From Saprospiraceae bacterium (GTDB lineage: Bacteria > Bacteroidota > Bacteroidia > Chitinophagales > Saprospiraceae): a stretch of DNA of 18,706 nucleotides. The translations under genes were made by a program, and so were the position numbers. The notes under the pieces are model-generated. The model was not told the DNA's origin and did no database searches. It saw nothing but the letters and a program-made list of their open reading frames with translations. The DNA lies in the NCBI GenBank assembly GCA_027031185.1, contig JALVEF010000008.1, positions 1 through 18,706 on the forward strand, given 5' to 3'. Positions 5,902 to 13,946 of the stretch are shown one piece after another (positions within the stretch are counted from its first letter, which is position 1; each line of letters starts with the position of its first letter).

Positions 5902-7062
5902 ATGAATGTAAAGTTCAATGAGACTGTGTACGGTGAAGAGGCGATTGCTAATGCTGTGGGTGCGCTTACAGATTCGCTTGAATCCGGTTGGGTAGTGACA
6001 GGAAAGGAAACGGAAGAAGCTGAGGAGATTGTAGCCAGCTTGTTCAGGAATAGAGGAAAGGCGGTAGGTTTTGGTATTGCCCCGTTTTTCCCTGTGGCTG
6101 CGGCCCTTGCAGAATGGTGTGAGCGTAGAGGAAAACCAAAGTCTGTAGCCGTACAGGGGACAGCATGGCCTGAGCATATTGCTTGTTTCAAGGCGTTTGG
6201 GTTTGATGTACGAGTGTTTGATATTGATAAGCCTGAAGATTTTCCTGCTATTTCGTGGGGATCGGTAGAAACGGTGTCTAGTTGGAGTGCCCCGTCCGTA
6301 GTATTCGTAGCAGATGTTCACGGGGTAGCACCGGGGAATCTGAAAAGATTCTATGAAGACTGCAAGAATTATGGGGCCTTGATGGTGCATGATGCCAGCT
6401 ATGGGTTCTTGGCTAAGGATGAAAACCCGGATACGAAGATGATGGAGTACACAAGAGATATTGGGGATATTGTCACCATGTCTCTGAATCCCGGCAAGCT
6501 GATTACCGGCCTCAACGGTGGGATGGCTTTCACAGAAGACGAGGAGCTTTACAATCTTATGAAGGTAGCCCGTCTGGATGGGCTTGACATGAACAAGAAC
6601 TGTTACATGCTTGTCGGTGATTGGAGAATGCTTGAGGTGCAGGCATCGGTGCTGAAAAGTTCACTGAACGAAGTGCCGACTTTACGAGCAAAGAGAGTAA
6701 GCATTGCAAGTCAGTATGATGAAGCTATCAGCATCAACCCGGCATTGAACAAGATCAACAAGCCTAATCAGTGGGTGAAGTCTGGCATGGACCGATACAC
6801 TCTGCGAGTACCGAGAGGCATGAAGTACGATCTGCGAGACCAGATGAATGAGGCAGGTATTCAGTCAGTGATGTTGACGTATGACATTGCAGCACTGGAG
6901 CACAAGGCAGTTAGTTTGGCGGCAGAGCAACTGCCTGATGAAACCCCCAATGCCGTAGAGTGGTGCGAGACGCATATCCTGATCCCGCTTCATAACAGGA
7001 TGACGGATAAGGATGTGGGGTATGTAGCTAATTTTCTTGTAGAGGAGGCGTTACTGAAATGA
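5902..7062 (+). CDS. DegT/DnrJ/EryC1-type aminotransferase homologue, atypical
   Basis: The protein has 386 residues; ATG 5902 lies one base after the preceding stop. It is fold-type I PLP-dependent: Asp164 in MVHDASYGF would contact the PLP ring nitrogen and Lys199 in LNPGKLITGLNGG would form the Schiff base. The end, IPLHNRMTDKDV, also fits the family. DegT enzymes aminate keto-sugars bound to nucleotides. The N-terminal phosphate-binding segment is odd: the usual S-G-T-x-A-L is replaced by FGIAPFFPVAAAL, so cofactor binding or activity may differ. The very next gene is a second member with a more normal motif. The two may form a heteromer or act on successive substrates; neither can be decided here. 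Confidence 0.8.
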   Translation: MNVKFNETVYGEEAIANAVGALTDSLESGWVVTGKETEEAEEIVASLFRNRGKAVGFGIAPFFPVAAALAEWCERRGKPKSVAVQGTAWPEHIACFKAFGFDVRVFDIDKPEDFPAISWGSVETVSSWSAPSVVFVADVHGVAPGNLKRFYEDCKNYGALMVHDASYGFLAKDENPDTKMMEYTRDIGDIVTMSLNPGKLITGLNGGMAFTEDEELYNLMKVARLDGLDMNKNCYMLVGDWRMLEVQASVLKSSLNEVPTLRAKRVSIASQYDEAISINPALNKINKPNQWVKSGMDRYTLRVPRGMKYDLRDQMNEAGIQSVMLTYDIAALEHKAVSLAAEQLPDETPNAVEWCETHILIPLHNRMTDKDVGYVANFLVEEALLK

Positions 7063-8174
7063 GAGTAGAAGCGTTGAAGTTGGGGCCGTCTGATGAGGTG
7101 TTGCGTAAGGATGTAGCTAGAAAGTACGGAGAGATTTGTGAGGAGATTTACCTGAAAGGAACGTACCTGCTGGGATTCTATACGCAAACTTTAGAGTACG
7201 CCCTGCAACTGAAGTTCGGGAAGAAGACTTTAGCCATGTCGAGTGCAACTGATTGCACTGAGGCGTTGCTTAGAGCTATGGGTAGTCCATCTGTGATTTT
7301 CCCAGCCCTGTCTTTCCCGTCTTCAGTTCTAGCGGCATTAAAGGCCGGGTGCCCGGTAGGGTTCGTGGATGTTGATTGGCGCACAATGACAATAGACGAG
7401 GATGAGCTTAGAGACGCGATTAAGTCTGAGTACATGATGGGTGCAATGGAAGTAGTGTTTTTCGCTTCCTACGTAGCTGGTGGCGGTTATGCAAATATGC
7501 AAAAACTGTCTGAGCTAGGGGCTACGGTGGTGGAGGACATAAGCCACTCATTCGGCGCTATGGTGGATGGTAGGGAAGCAGGTATGTGGGGGGATCATGT
7601 AGTAGGGTCTCTGGTAGCCACCAAGCCGTTTCAGGCAGGGACAGGCGGTTTTGTAATGACCAGCAATGAAGACGTGTTCAAGAGAATGGAAATGATGCGG
7701 GAGTATGGCAGAGATAGTTCCTTGGGTAGCGGGGTACTTTCAGAGCGTGGTGGTAGCTGGAGAATGTCGGAGATGGAGGCCGCTGCTGCAAGGATGAACA
7801 TGATGTACACAGTGGATTTGGAGCTAGAAGAACGTAGGACCGTGCTAAGAAGATATGAGGATAGACTACCCAACCTATTCAAATGGCCTGAAAACGTCAG
7901 CCCAAACGGCTATAGAGCCTCGTTAATAGTGAGTGATTACCAATACTGGAAAGACGAGCTTGCCAAACGAGATATTGGTGTAGTAGGGCGTGTATACGAC
8001 AGGCCGGTGACGGAGCAACCGATTTTCCACGGTAGTTTTGAGAAGATGCCGAAGGCAAAGGAGTGGTGCGACCATCATATTTGCCTGCCATGCTATGCAA
8101 GATTGACAGTAGATGAGCAGAATTATGTGATAAACGCCGTGAAGGAGATCGAAAATGAACAAGGTAATGCCTGA
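7059..8174 (+). CDS. DegT/DnrJ/EryC1-type sugar aminotransferase homologue
   Basis: The protein has 371 residues and starts at ATG 7059 in an ATGA overlap. PLP-site features are Asp160 (VVEDISHSFGA) and Lys189 (VATKPFQAGTGG). The N-terminal SSATDCTEALLRA (about 62-74) matches the family segment that holds the PLP phosphate, unlike the preceding paralogue. FPALSFPSSVLAAL corresponds to the conserved substrate-pocket strand and helix. The likely role is transamination of a keto nucleotide sugar with glutamate, but no 4,6-dehydratase that would make such a substrate lies in the window. A variant inverted repeat (7243-7258) falls exactly on the SATDCT codons, so protein and DNA constraints overlap there. 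Confidence 0.82.
   Translation: MRVEALKLGPSDEVLRKDVARKYGEICEEIYLKGTYLLGFYTQTLEYALQLKFGKKTLAMSSATDCTEALLRAMGSPSVIFPALSFPSSVLAALKAGCPVGFVDVDWRTMTIDEDELRDAIKSEYMMGAMEVVFFASYVAGGGYANMQKLSELGATVVEDISHSFGAMVDGREAGMWGDHVVGSLVATKPFQAGTGGFVMTSNEDVFKRMEMMREYGRDSSLGSGVLSERGGSWRMSEMEAAAARMNMMYTVDLELEERRTVLRRYEDRLPNLFKWPENVSPNGYRASLIVSDYQYWKDELAKRDIGVVGRVYDRPVTEQPIFHGSFEKMPKAKEWCDHHICLPCYARLTVDEQNYVINAVKEIENEQGNA
7243..7258 (+). promoter_or_regulatory. Dispersed inverted repeat, site 5 (variant)
   Basis: GTGCAACTGATTGCAC lies inside the second aminotransferase gene. The outer G and C change together so a 6-base palindromic arm is kept. It coincides with a conserved protein segment (SATDCT), so chance or protein constraint is possible here. 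Confidence 0.5.
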
Positions 8175-8652
8175 CAGGTTGAAGGAAGTCCCATATCCGA
8201 TAGCCGTTGTTACGACAACAGATTCCGATACGGGGCGATTTTACGGGCAGGCTGTTGTTTGGGTGACGCAAGTATCTTATGAACCCTTACGTTTCGTCAT
8301 GGCTCTAGGTAAGACACGCTACACGCCGACGATTCTGGATAAGTCAGGTATATGCGTGATCAATTGGATAGATGATCCGAATATCGCCAAGATTTTTGGC
8401 AGGCAGTCTGGCAGAACAGTAGATAAGTTTGCTCAGCTTTTGCCTTGGCAGTATGAATTAAAGGAGTGGTTTGGGGTGAAGCTGCCGTTTTTGACGACAG
8501 GTAAGTATTCAGTGATTTGTAAGGTGAAGCGTAAGATTGAAGACACGAACGAAGATCTGCCCGGTACGCATAATGTCTACCTACTTGCAGGCGGGACAGT
8601 GTATGAAAATGATGGCAGAGGCTTTTTGAATTACGAGTATGGGAGTTTGTGA
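8155..8652 (+). CDS. Flavin-reductase-like FMN-binding split-barrel protein
   Basis: The protein has 165 residues; ATG 8155 lies inside the end of the aminotransferase gene (20-base overlap). YPIAVVTTTDSDTG (14-27), WVTQVSYEPLRFVMALGK (36-53) and the strand SGICVINWI (64-72) match the flavin reductase domain (PF01613), in which FMN is held by these loops. Family members reduce flavin with NAD(P)H to feed a monooxygenase, or are flavoproteins of unknown reaction. No flavin-dependent monooxygenase is in the window. Its place between aminotransferase and epimerase suggests a redox step in the same sugar pathway or a role with a host enzyme. Confidence 0.8.
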   Translation: MNKVMPDRLKEVPYPIAVVTTTDSDTGRFYGQAVVWVTQVSYEPLRFVMALGKTRYTPTILDKSGICVINWIDDPNIAKIFGRQSGRTVDKFAQLLPWQYELKEWFGVKLPFLTTGKYSVICKVKRKIEDTNEDLPGTHNVYLLAGGTVYENDGRGFLNYEYGSL

Positions 8653-8653
8653 A

Positions 8654-9736
8654 ATGATTGTGTTTTTGCTGGGGACTCGACCTGACATTATCAAGATGGC
8701 TCCGTTGATTAAAGCCACGAATGGCAAGAAGGTCGTGCATACCGGACAGCACTACACGCAGGAATTGGACGAAGATATTCGTAAGGATATGGGTATAGAG
8801 TTCGATTACAGAATCATTGATCAGGATGATTTGGAATCGCCACGCTCGTTCAAGTCTGTGTATCAGGGGGTAGCCGATGTTTTGGCTGAGATAGCTGAAA
8901 CCAGCATGGAGAAAGGGCTTGTAGTAGCGTATGGTGACACGCTATCCGCAATGGCAGGGGCGGCGGCTGCAAAAGCTGAGGGTTGGAAGCTCGCTCATGT
9001 AGAAGCTGGGTTACGTTCGTATGATATGACGATGCCAGAGGAGGTGTCGCGTCTGGCGATAGATTCTATGTCAGATCGAATGTATGCACCGACCAGACTG
9101 CAAAAGGAGTTTTTGGAGAAAGAAGGCATAAACGGAGACCGTGTTCAGGTGTTGGGGAATGTAATAGTCGATGCAGTACGTTATGCACAGGAGAACAAGC
9201 CAGATCTAGATAAGCAGGAGCAAAGATTTGTCTTGGCGACACTGCATAGACCGGAGAATGTTGATCATCTGTCAACATTGGTACAGGTGTTGGAATTGAT
9301 TGTTGTATTGGCAGCTATCAACGAGATTAGGGAGGTGTTGCTGCCCTGTCACCCGAGAAGCATGAAGCACATGGAGGATGCTTTAAGCAGGGTTCCGGGT
9401 AGTAGCATCGTCAAGGTTATTGAGCCTATGTCATATTTGCAATTGATTGCAACGATGGAGCAGGCAGAGTATGTTATGACAGATTCGGGCGGTCTTCAGG
9501 AGGAGACGGCAATTCTGGGGAAGAAGTGCATAACGATTCGTAAGTCTACTGAGCGACAGGAAACGATAGTATCAGGGCACAATTGCCTGATTAGCCCTCT
9601 AACGCATACATTTGGTGAGGCTTTGACAGAAGCAACGCTTCATCTTCAGCGAGAAACACCACCGCCAATAGAGGCGTATGGGCAGGATGTATCAAGAAAA
9701 ATAGCAGAAGATCTTATGAACTGGAGGAACTGGTAA
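8654..9736 (+). CDS. wecB: UDP-N-acetylglucosamine 2-epimerase (WecB/MnaA type)
   Basis: The protein has 360 residues. ATG 8654, one base after the flavin reductase stop and 8 bases after GGGAG, is preferred over in-frame ATG 8639. Family motifs run in order: GTRPDIIKM at 7-15, TGQHY at 30-34, YGDT with Asp95, HVEAGLRS with Glu117, MPEEVSR with Glu129/Glu130, LHRPEN with His198, then SGGLQEE and STERQET. These are the catalytic and UDP-binding residues known from bacterial non-hydrolysing epimerases. The reaction is UDP-GlcNAc to UDP-ManNAc in the cytoplasm, a precursor for surface glycans. Full family length, with no missing key residue. A perfect inverted repeat (9437-9452) encodes LQLIAT within it. 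Confidence 0.92.
   Translation: MIVFLLGTRPDIIKMAPLIKATNGKKVVHTGQHYTQELDEDIRKDMGIEFDYRIIDQDDLESPRSFKSVYQGVADVLAEIAETSMEKGLVVAYGDTLSAMAGAAAAKAEGWKLAHVEAGLRSYDMTMPEEVSRLAIDSMSDRMYAPTRLQKEFLEKEGINGDRVQVLGNVIVDAVRYAQENKPDLDKQEQRFVLATLHRPENVDHLSTLVQVLELIVVLAAINEIREVLLPCHPRSMKHMEDALSRVPGSSIVKVIEPMSYLQLIATMEQAEYVMTDSGGLQEETAILGKKCITIRKSTERQETIVSGHNCLISPLTHTFGEALTEATLHLQRETPPPIEAYGQDVSRKIAEDLMNWRNW
9437..9452 (+). promoter_or_regulatory. Dispersed inverted repeat, site 6 (perfect)
   Basis: TTGCAATTGATTGCAA, the full 16-base form, lies inside the wecB gene and is read as LQLIAT. Confidence 0.8.
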
Positions 9737-10602
9737 TGAAATGTGTAGTGCTTGGCAATGGCCTGATTGGTAACGCGGCAGCAAAGATGCTGGAGGCCAA
9801 TGGGCATCAAGTAATTGCGTATGATCAGAACAAGAGCAGATCTGAATGCTCGCCTATGGAGTTGCTTGATAAGCACGTACCGGAAGCAGATTACGTGTTT
9901 TCGGTAGTACCGACAGATCCCGGTAAGAAGGGTTTGAAAATCGCTGCACTTGAGGATACTGCCAAGATTTTTGAGCATTATGCGAAGGATACCGCTGTAT
10001 TCGTGCAGAGATGCACAACGCTGCCGGGGCAGGCTCGTCAACTGGCTAAGCGTCTAGGTATTGAGGATCGTTATGTCGTGTTCCCGTCGTTTGCCTACAG
10101 AAACTCGGCTGTTGAAAATGAGATAAATCCGCCTAAAGTTGTGTTGGGCGGTAAAAATCTGGCAATGCTTGAGCAGATGGTGCAAGACCTGTTTTCTCAG
10201 CTTGAAGACAGAACGTATTACGGTACGTTTGAGGATGCAGAGGCGTCAAAGGTGTACTCGAATCTGTGGCAGGGGGTGATTCTGGCAGTATGGAATGACC
10301 TGAAGTATGCCGCACCAGATGTTGATGTGAACTTCGTCATGGAGACCTTGATTCAGGAAAAGAACCTGTCATGCCTGAAGCGATTCATAGGCAAGGCTTG
10401 GGGTAAAGGTGGCCGTCTTGATGACGATATGCTGGGATGGGTACGCAATAAGCAAGAATTGTCACCGATTATTGTTGCAGCCTACGAAAAGAACTCGCAG
10501 GTAAGGCATGATGTAGGTGAGGAGAATCGCCCGACCTCAGAACTGAAGAAGCTGGCATTCGAGGGGCGTGTATCGCCAACACTTGTGGGGTGCAAGAAAT
10601 GA
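9736..10602 (+). CDS. UDP-sugar dehydrogenase-like protein, shortened and missing catalytic residues
   Basis: The protein has 288 residues; ATG 9736 overlaps the wecB stop. It has an N-terminal Rossmann loop (GNGLIG, 7-12), a segment like the UDP-glucose/UDP-ManNAc dehydrogenase family (RCTTLPGQAR, then FPSFAYRNSAVEN at 116-128) and the family's central helix with Lys172 and Asn176 (EASKVYSNLWQG). Next to wecB one expects WecC, which oxidises UDP-ManNAc to UDP-ManNAcA. However, the usual Glu of PEF is Ser118, the usual GG-x-C-x-P-KD has become KGGRLDDD with no Cys, and the C-terminal UDP-binding domain (about 130 residues) is absent. It may be a one-step reductase or dehydrogenase or a non-catalytic NAD-binding protein. 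Distant similarity to 6-phosphogluconate/beta-hydroxyacid dehydrogenases cannot be excluded. Confidence 0.7.
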   Translation: MKCVVLGNGLIGNAAAKMLEANGHQVIAYDQNKSRSECSPMELLDKHVPEADYVFSVVPTDPGKKGLKIAALEDTAKIFEHYAKDTAVFVQRCTTLPGQARQLAKRLGIEDRYVVFPSFAYRNSAVENEINPPKVVLGGKNLAMLEQMVQDLFSQLEDRTYYGTFEDAEASKVYSNLWQGVILAVWNDLKYAAPDVDVNFVMETLIQEKNLSCLKRFIGKAWGKGGRLDDDMLGWVRNKQELSPIIVAAYEKNSQVRHDVGEENRPTSELKKLAFEGRVSPTLVGCKK

Positions 10603-11459
10603 CAGATAGCATCAAGGTAACAGCATCAGGGAAGTCCGGGGGTATAGAAATCAAGGAGATTCCTCTTGATTTGCTTGATCCGACAGACTGGAACCCGAAC
10701 GAACTGTCCAAGGATAAGTTCAATATGCTGTTCGATAACATGGCGGAGGAGGGGATTTTGGAGCCGTTTGTTGTCGTGCCGAAGGAGGATGGGCGCTATA
10801 AGGTGGTAGGAGGCCATCATCGTCTGGAAGTAGCCAAGCTGCTTGGGATCAAGACCGGGCCGTGTGTTATCAAGCACGGCTACGATGAGGACAAGGTGAA
10901 GTTCCAGAACATGCGTCTCAATGTGATCCACGGAAAGATCAACGCAGAAAAGTTCACCAAACTGTATGAAGAAATGCAGGCCAAGTACCCGGATAGGGAC
11001 TTGGCTTATGAGTTCGGTATCGTTTCGCCTGACGAACTGGAGAAGATGCTGGTATCGACAAAGAAATCCCTACCGCCGGAGATGCAGGAAGCATTCGAGG
11101 AGGCGTCCAAGGAGGTGAAGACAGTAGAAGATTTGGTGCTGGTGCTTAATGAGCTATTCGAGAAGCAGGCTGCGACGGTAGAGAAGTACCACTATATGAT
11201 TCTGGATTTCGAAGGAAAGCAGTCAATCTGGGTACGCATGTCGAAAAAGGAGTTGAATAGAGCAAAAGAGGTAGCGCAACAGTGTTTTGTGCAATCAGTT
11301 GCAATGGACGATGTTATTAACGGGCTGTTTGACCTTTTGCTGAAAATGTCGCCAGAAGAAAAGGAGAAGTTCTTCTACGGAATGGAGAAAGTGGGGATAG
11401 GCGATCTGGACAACAAGTTTCCGACAAAAGAAGTATTAGATGAGCAAAAGGAATCTTGA
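10599..11459 (+). CDS. ParB/Srx-fold (ParB-like) protein
   Basis: The protein has 286 residues and starts at ATG 10599 in an ATGA overlap. Residues about 18-110 match the ParB N-terminal domain: IPLDLLDPTDWNPNELS, then FDNMAEEGILEPFVV and the phosphate-binding motif VVGGHHRLEVAKLLG (68-82). In true ParB this domain binds CTP and the following helix-turn-helix binds parS; phage relatives beside terminase genes may be nucleases or packaging factors. After residue 115 the sequence is helical (LAYEFGIVSPDELEKML could be a degenerate HTH) with an acidic, Lys-rich end and no clear second DNA-binding motif. It overlaps the small terminase by 20 bases. A variant inverted repeat lies at 11289-11304. 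Confidence 0.75.
   Translation: MTDSIKVTASGKSGGIEIKEIPLDLLDPTDWNPNELSKDKFNMLFDNMAEEGILEPFVVVPKEDGRYKVVGGHHRLEVAKLLGIKTGPCVIKHGYDEDKVKFQNMRLNVIHGKINAEKFTKLYEEMQAKYPDRDLAYEFGIVSPDELEKMLVSTKKSLPPEMQEAFEEASKEVKTVEDLVLVLNELFEKQAATVEKYHYMILDFEGKQSIWVRMSKKELNRAKEVAQQCFVQSVAMDDVINGLFDLLLKMSPEEKEKFFYGMEKVGIGDLDNKFPTKEVLDEQKES
11289..11304 (-). promoter_or_regulatory. Dispersed inverted repeat, site 7 (variant)
   Basis: GTGCAATCAGTTGCAA lies inside the ParB-like gene. The core is intact; 14 of 16 bases match the minus-orientation form. Confidence 0.6.
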
Positions 11460-12117
11460 TAGAGACCGGAATATAGATGGCAGATTCTTGCCGGGGAATA
11501 AGTATGCCCGGATAACGGAACTGCCTGATGATAAGTATGAGCATTTCAGGGAGATGCTCAAGAAAGGTATGTCTTCATCGTACCTTGCCAAGATCATTCA
11601 GGAAGAATGGGGGTTGCACAATGATGTAGCAAGAATATCAATGATAAAGATGATCGACCGCTATAGAAGGGATGAGTTGACAGCGGTTGAGGTGATGGAA
11701 GAGATTGATCCACGGACACTGACCACCATGCGAGAAAGAGCAAAAAAGACTGTAGATCTGATGGAGGTGTACTCCGAGATGATCGAAATGCAGTTGAATC
11801 ATGTGCGTATCGCATACAAGCGCATGGAGCAGACCAATTTCCCGCTGGGGGCTTTGAATGATGCTATACAGACGTTGAACAGAATTACGAAAGATTACGG
11901 GGAGTTGGGGATCAGGGCAGGGTTTGTTCAAAGGATGTTGCAGGAAGATACAGGAGAAAGGCATGTACCGAAGCACCTAGACAAGGTTTTCAGGGATGAC
12001 GCGATAAGGCAGGAGCTTATCGGCGTAGTGGATGACATGATTCGTGAACTTGACGAAGAAGCCGCTGTACTGGAAGGTGAAGTCATAGAGGAGGATCAGG
12101 ATGGCGGTGACGAGTGA
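11440..12117 (+). CDS. Putative small terminase subunit
   Basis: The protein has 225 residues from ATG 11440. The assignment rests mainly on position: it directly precedes and overlaps (17 bases) the large terminase gene. The N-terminal part carries a helix-turn-helix-like stretch (MSSSYLAKIIQEEWGLHND, about 44-62), the middle (90-165) is long amphipathic helix that could drive oligomer formation, and the tail is very acidic (EGEVIEEDQDGGDE), which could contact the large subunit. Small terminases recognise the packaging site and regulate the motor. Sequence identity among them is low, so another DNA-binding protein remains possible. Confidence 0.6.
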   Translation: MSKRNLDRDRNIDGRFLPGNKYARITELPDDKYEHFREMLKKGMSSSYLAKIIQEEWGLHNDVARISMIKMIDRYRRDELTAVEVMEEIDPRTLTTMRERAKKTVDLMEVYSEMIEMQLNHVRIAYKRMEQTNFPLGALNDAIQTLNRITKDYGELGIRAGFVQRMLQEDTGERHVPKHLDKVFRDDAIRQELIGVVDDMIRELDEEAAVLEGEVIEEDQDGGDE

Positions 12118-13945
12118 GGTAGTTAGATCGCTCACAGAGACCTTACACAGAACAATGGAGCAAGTAGATGACCTGAAGGAGAAGCGCAGGATCATCCGGG
12201 CTTTTCGGGATTCGCTTGCTCGTGGGTCTGTGAATGAGGTATTGAAGCTGTCTCTGCTAAAGAGAACGCCTGTAACAGTACGGACGTTCATAGAAGATAA
12301 GGATTATCTAGATATGAAGGGTGAGGTCTACCCAGCAATCATGGAGGAGATTGAGGAGCTTAATTCAGGCAAGTATATTGAGGCGATTTTGACCGGAGCT
12401 ATCGGCACAGGTAAGACCACGATTGCTCTAATCACGCAAGCGTATCAACTGTATCAGTTGTCCTGTTATGCGAACCCACATGCGCTGTACAACCTCGCCA
12501 AGAGTTCGGAGATTTTGTTCATTTTCCAGAACTTGACTGAAAAGCTGGCAAAGGCTGTTGATTATGAGCGTTTCAAGGCCATGATTGAAAAGTCTCCGTA
12601 TTTCAAGGAGAAGTTCCCGTTTGACAAGTATGTTTTGTCTGAAATGAAGTTTCCGAACCGGATCAGTGTGAAGCCGGTTGCTGGTACGGATACGTCTGCT
12701 ATTGGTCAGAACGTCTTTGGGGGGTTGATTGATGAAGTGAACTTCATGGAGGTGGTAGAGAAATCGAAACGTTCGATAGATGGTGGTACGTATGATCAGG
12801 CGGTAGCCTTGTATAACACGATTGCACGACGCAGAAAGTCACGCTTCATGCAGCAAGGTAAGCTTCCGGGGATTCTGTGTCTGGTGTCATCGAAGAAATA
12901 TCCGGGGCAGTTCACGGATATGCGTGAGGAGGCTGCACGTAAGGAGATTGCTGAAACAGGCACAACGTCCATCTTCATCTACGACAAGAGGACGTGGGAT
13001 GTGATGCCTGCTGATAGATTCAGCGGTAAATGGTTCAAGGTGTTTGTTGGGGACGAATACCGTAAGCCAAGGATTCTGGACGAGAATGACGTAATAGATC
13101 CGAAGGATAGGCACCTGATTGTAGATGTGCCAGAGGAATACAAGGAAGATTTTGAAACAGACATGATGGGGGCGCTTCGTGATATTGCAGGCGTGGCAAC
13201 GCTTGCCAAGCACCCGTTCATCATGGATAGGGAAGCTGTAGCCAAGGCGTTTGATTGCCACCCGTCGATTCTGTCTACGACCGAGGTAGATTTTGAAAAG
13301 ACCAAGCTGCTGATTTATCCGAAGCGATTCTATAAGCCGGATTTGCCGAGATGGGCGCATATTGACTTGGCTGTGTCTGGGGATAGTGCAGGCTTGGCAA
13401 TAGGATGTGTACCACAGTTTGTTGATATTAGTCGTGGCGGGAAGCTGCACGAAAGATTGCCAGTGATTAGGTTGGATTGCTCGTTAGAGATACAGCCGCC
13501 GAAGGGTGGGGAGATTAAGTTCTACAAGATTAGGGAACTGCTGTATAAGCTAAGGGAGTTTGGGCTGAACATTAAGTGGGTGTCGTTTGATAGCTTTCAG
13601 TCTACAGATTCGATGCAGATATTGCGGCGTCAAGGGTTCACGACAGGTTTGGTGTCTATGGATACGACCACAGCCCCGTATGAGTTCCTGAAAACCACGA
13701 TATACGACGGCAGACTAAGAGCGCCGATGCACAAGAAAGCGATAACAGAGTTGGAGTCTCTGGAGCTTGATACGAAGCGTAACAAGATAGACCACCCGCC
13801 ACGAGGATCTAAAGACGTGTCTGACGCGATTGCTGGTGTAGTGCATGGCCTGACGACGCGCAAGGAGATTTGGTTGCAGCACGGAGTACCGTTGAGGGAT
13901 ATACCGGAGACAGTTCAGCGTATTGTCGTTAAGGTGCCGGAGTAG
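12101..13945 (+). CDS. terL: Large terminase subunit (packaging ATPase and nuclease)
   Basis: The protein has 614 residues; ATG 12101 follows GAGGAGG. Walker A is GAIGTGKTT (99-107, Lys105), Walker B is GLIDEVNF (208-215, Asp211 with catalytic Glu212), and LCLVSSKKYPG (259-269) fits the coupling motif. The C-terminal RNase H-like nuclease has Asp422 (HIDLAVSGDSAG), Asp497 (VSFDSFQSTD) and Asp572/Asp575 (SKDVSDAIAG). The enzyme cuts concatemeric phage DNA and pumps it into the prohead. All domains are intact and length is normal to long. No portal gene follows: a regulatory region begins directly after the stop, with an inverted-repeat site one base downstream. Confidence 0.95.
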   Translation: MAVTSEVVRSLTETLHRTMEQVDDLKEKRRIIRAFRDSLARGSVNEVLKLSLLKRTPVTVRTFIEDKDYLDMKGEVYPAIMEEIEELNSGKYIEAILTGAIGTGKTTIALITQAYQLYQLSCYANPHALYNLAKSSEILFIFQNLTEKLAKAVDYERFKAMIEKSPYFKEKFPFDKYVLSEMKFPNRISVKPVAGTDTSAIGQNVFGGLIDEVNFMEVVEKSKRSIDGGTYDQAVALYNTIARRRKSRFMQQGKLPGILCLVSSKKYPGQFTDMREEAARKEIAETGTTSIFIYDKRTWDVMPADRFSGKWFKVFVGDEYRKPRILDENDVIDPKDRHLIVDVPEEYKEDFETDMMGALRDIAGVATLAKHPFIMDREAVAKAFDCHPSILSTTEVDFEKTKLLIYPKRFYKPDLPRWAHIDLAVSGDSAGLAIGCVPQFVDISRGGKLHERLPVIRLDCSLEIQPPKGGEIKFYKIRELLYKLREFGLNIKWVSFDSFQSTDSMQILRRQGFTTGLVSMDTTTAPYEFLKTTIYDGRLRAPMHKKAITELESLELDTKRNKIDHPPRGSKDVSDAIAGVVHGLTTRKEIWLQHGVPLRDIPETVQRIVVKVPE

Positions 13946-13946
13946 C

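Noticed and set aside
7490..7506. TGCAAATATGCAA as a motif copy
   Set aside because: A direct repeat of TGCAA, not an inverted repeat; spacing and right arm do not fit.
8103..8125. TTGACA inside the second aminotransferase gene as a promoter
   Set aside because: No acceptable -10 at the right spacing, and it lies in coding sequence within a tightly coupled gene chain. Other in-gene TTGACA matches (5484, 9623, 11674) were dropped for the same reason.
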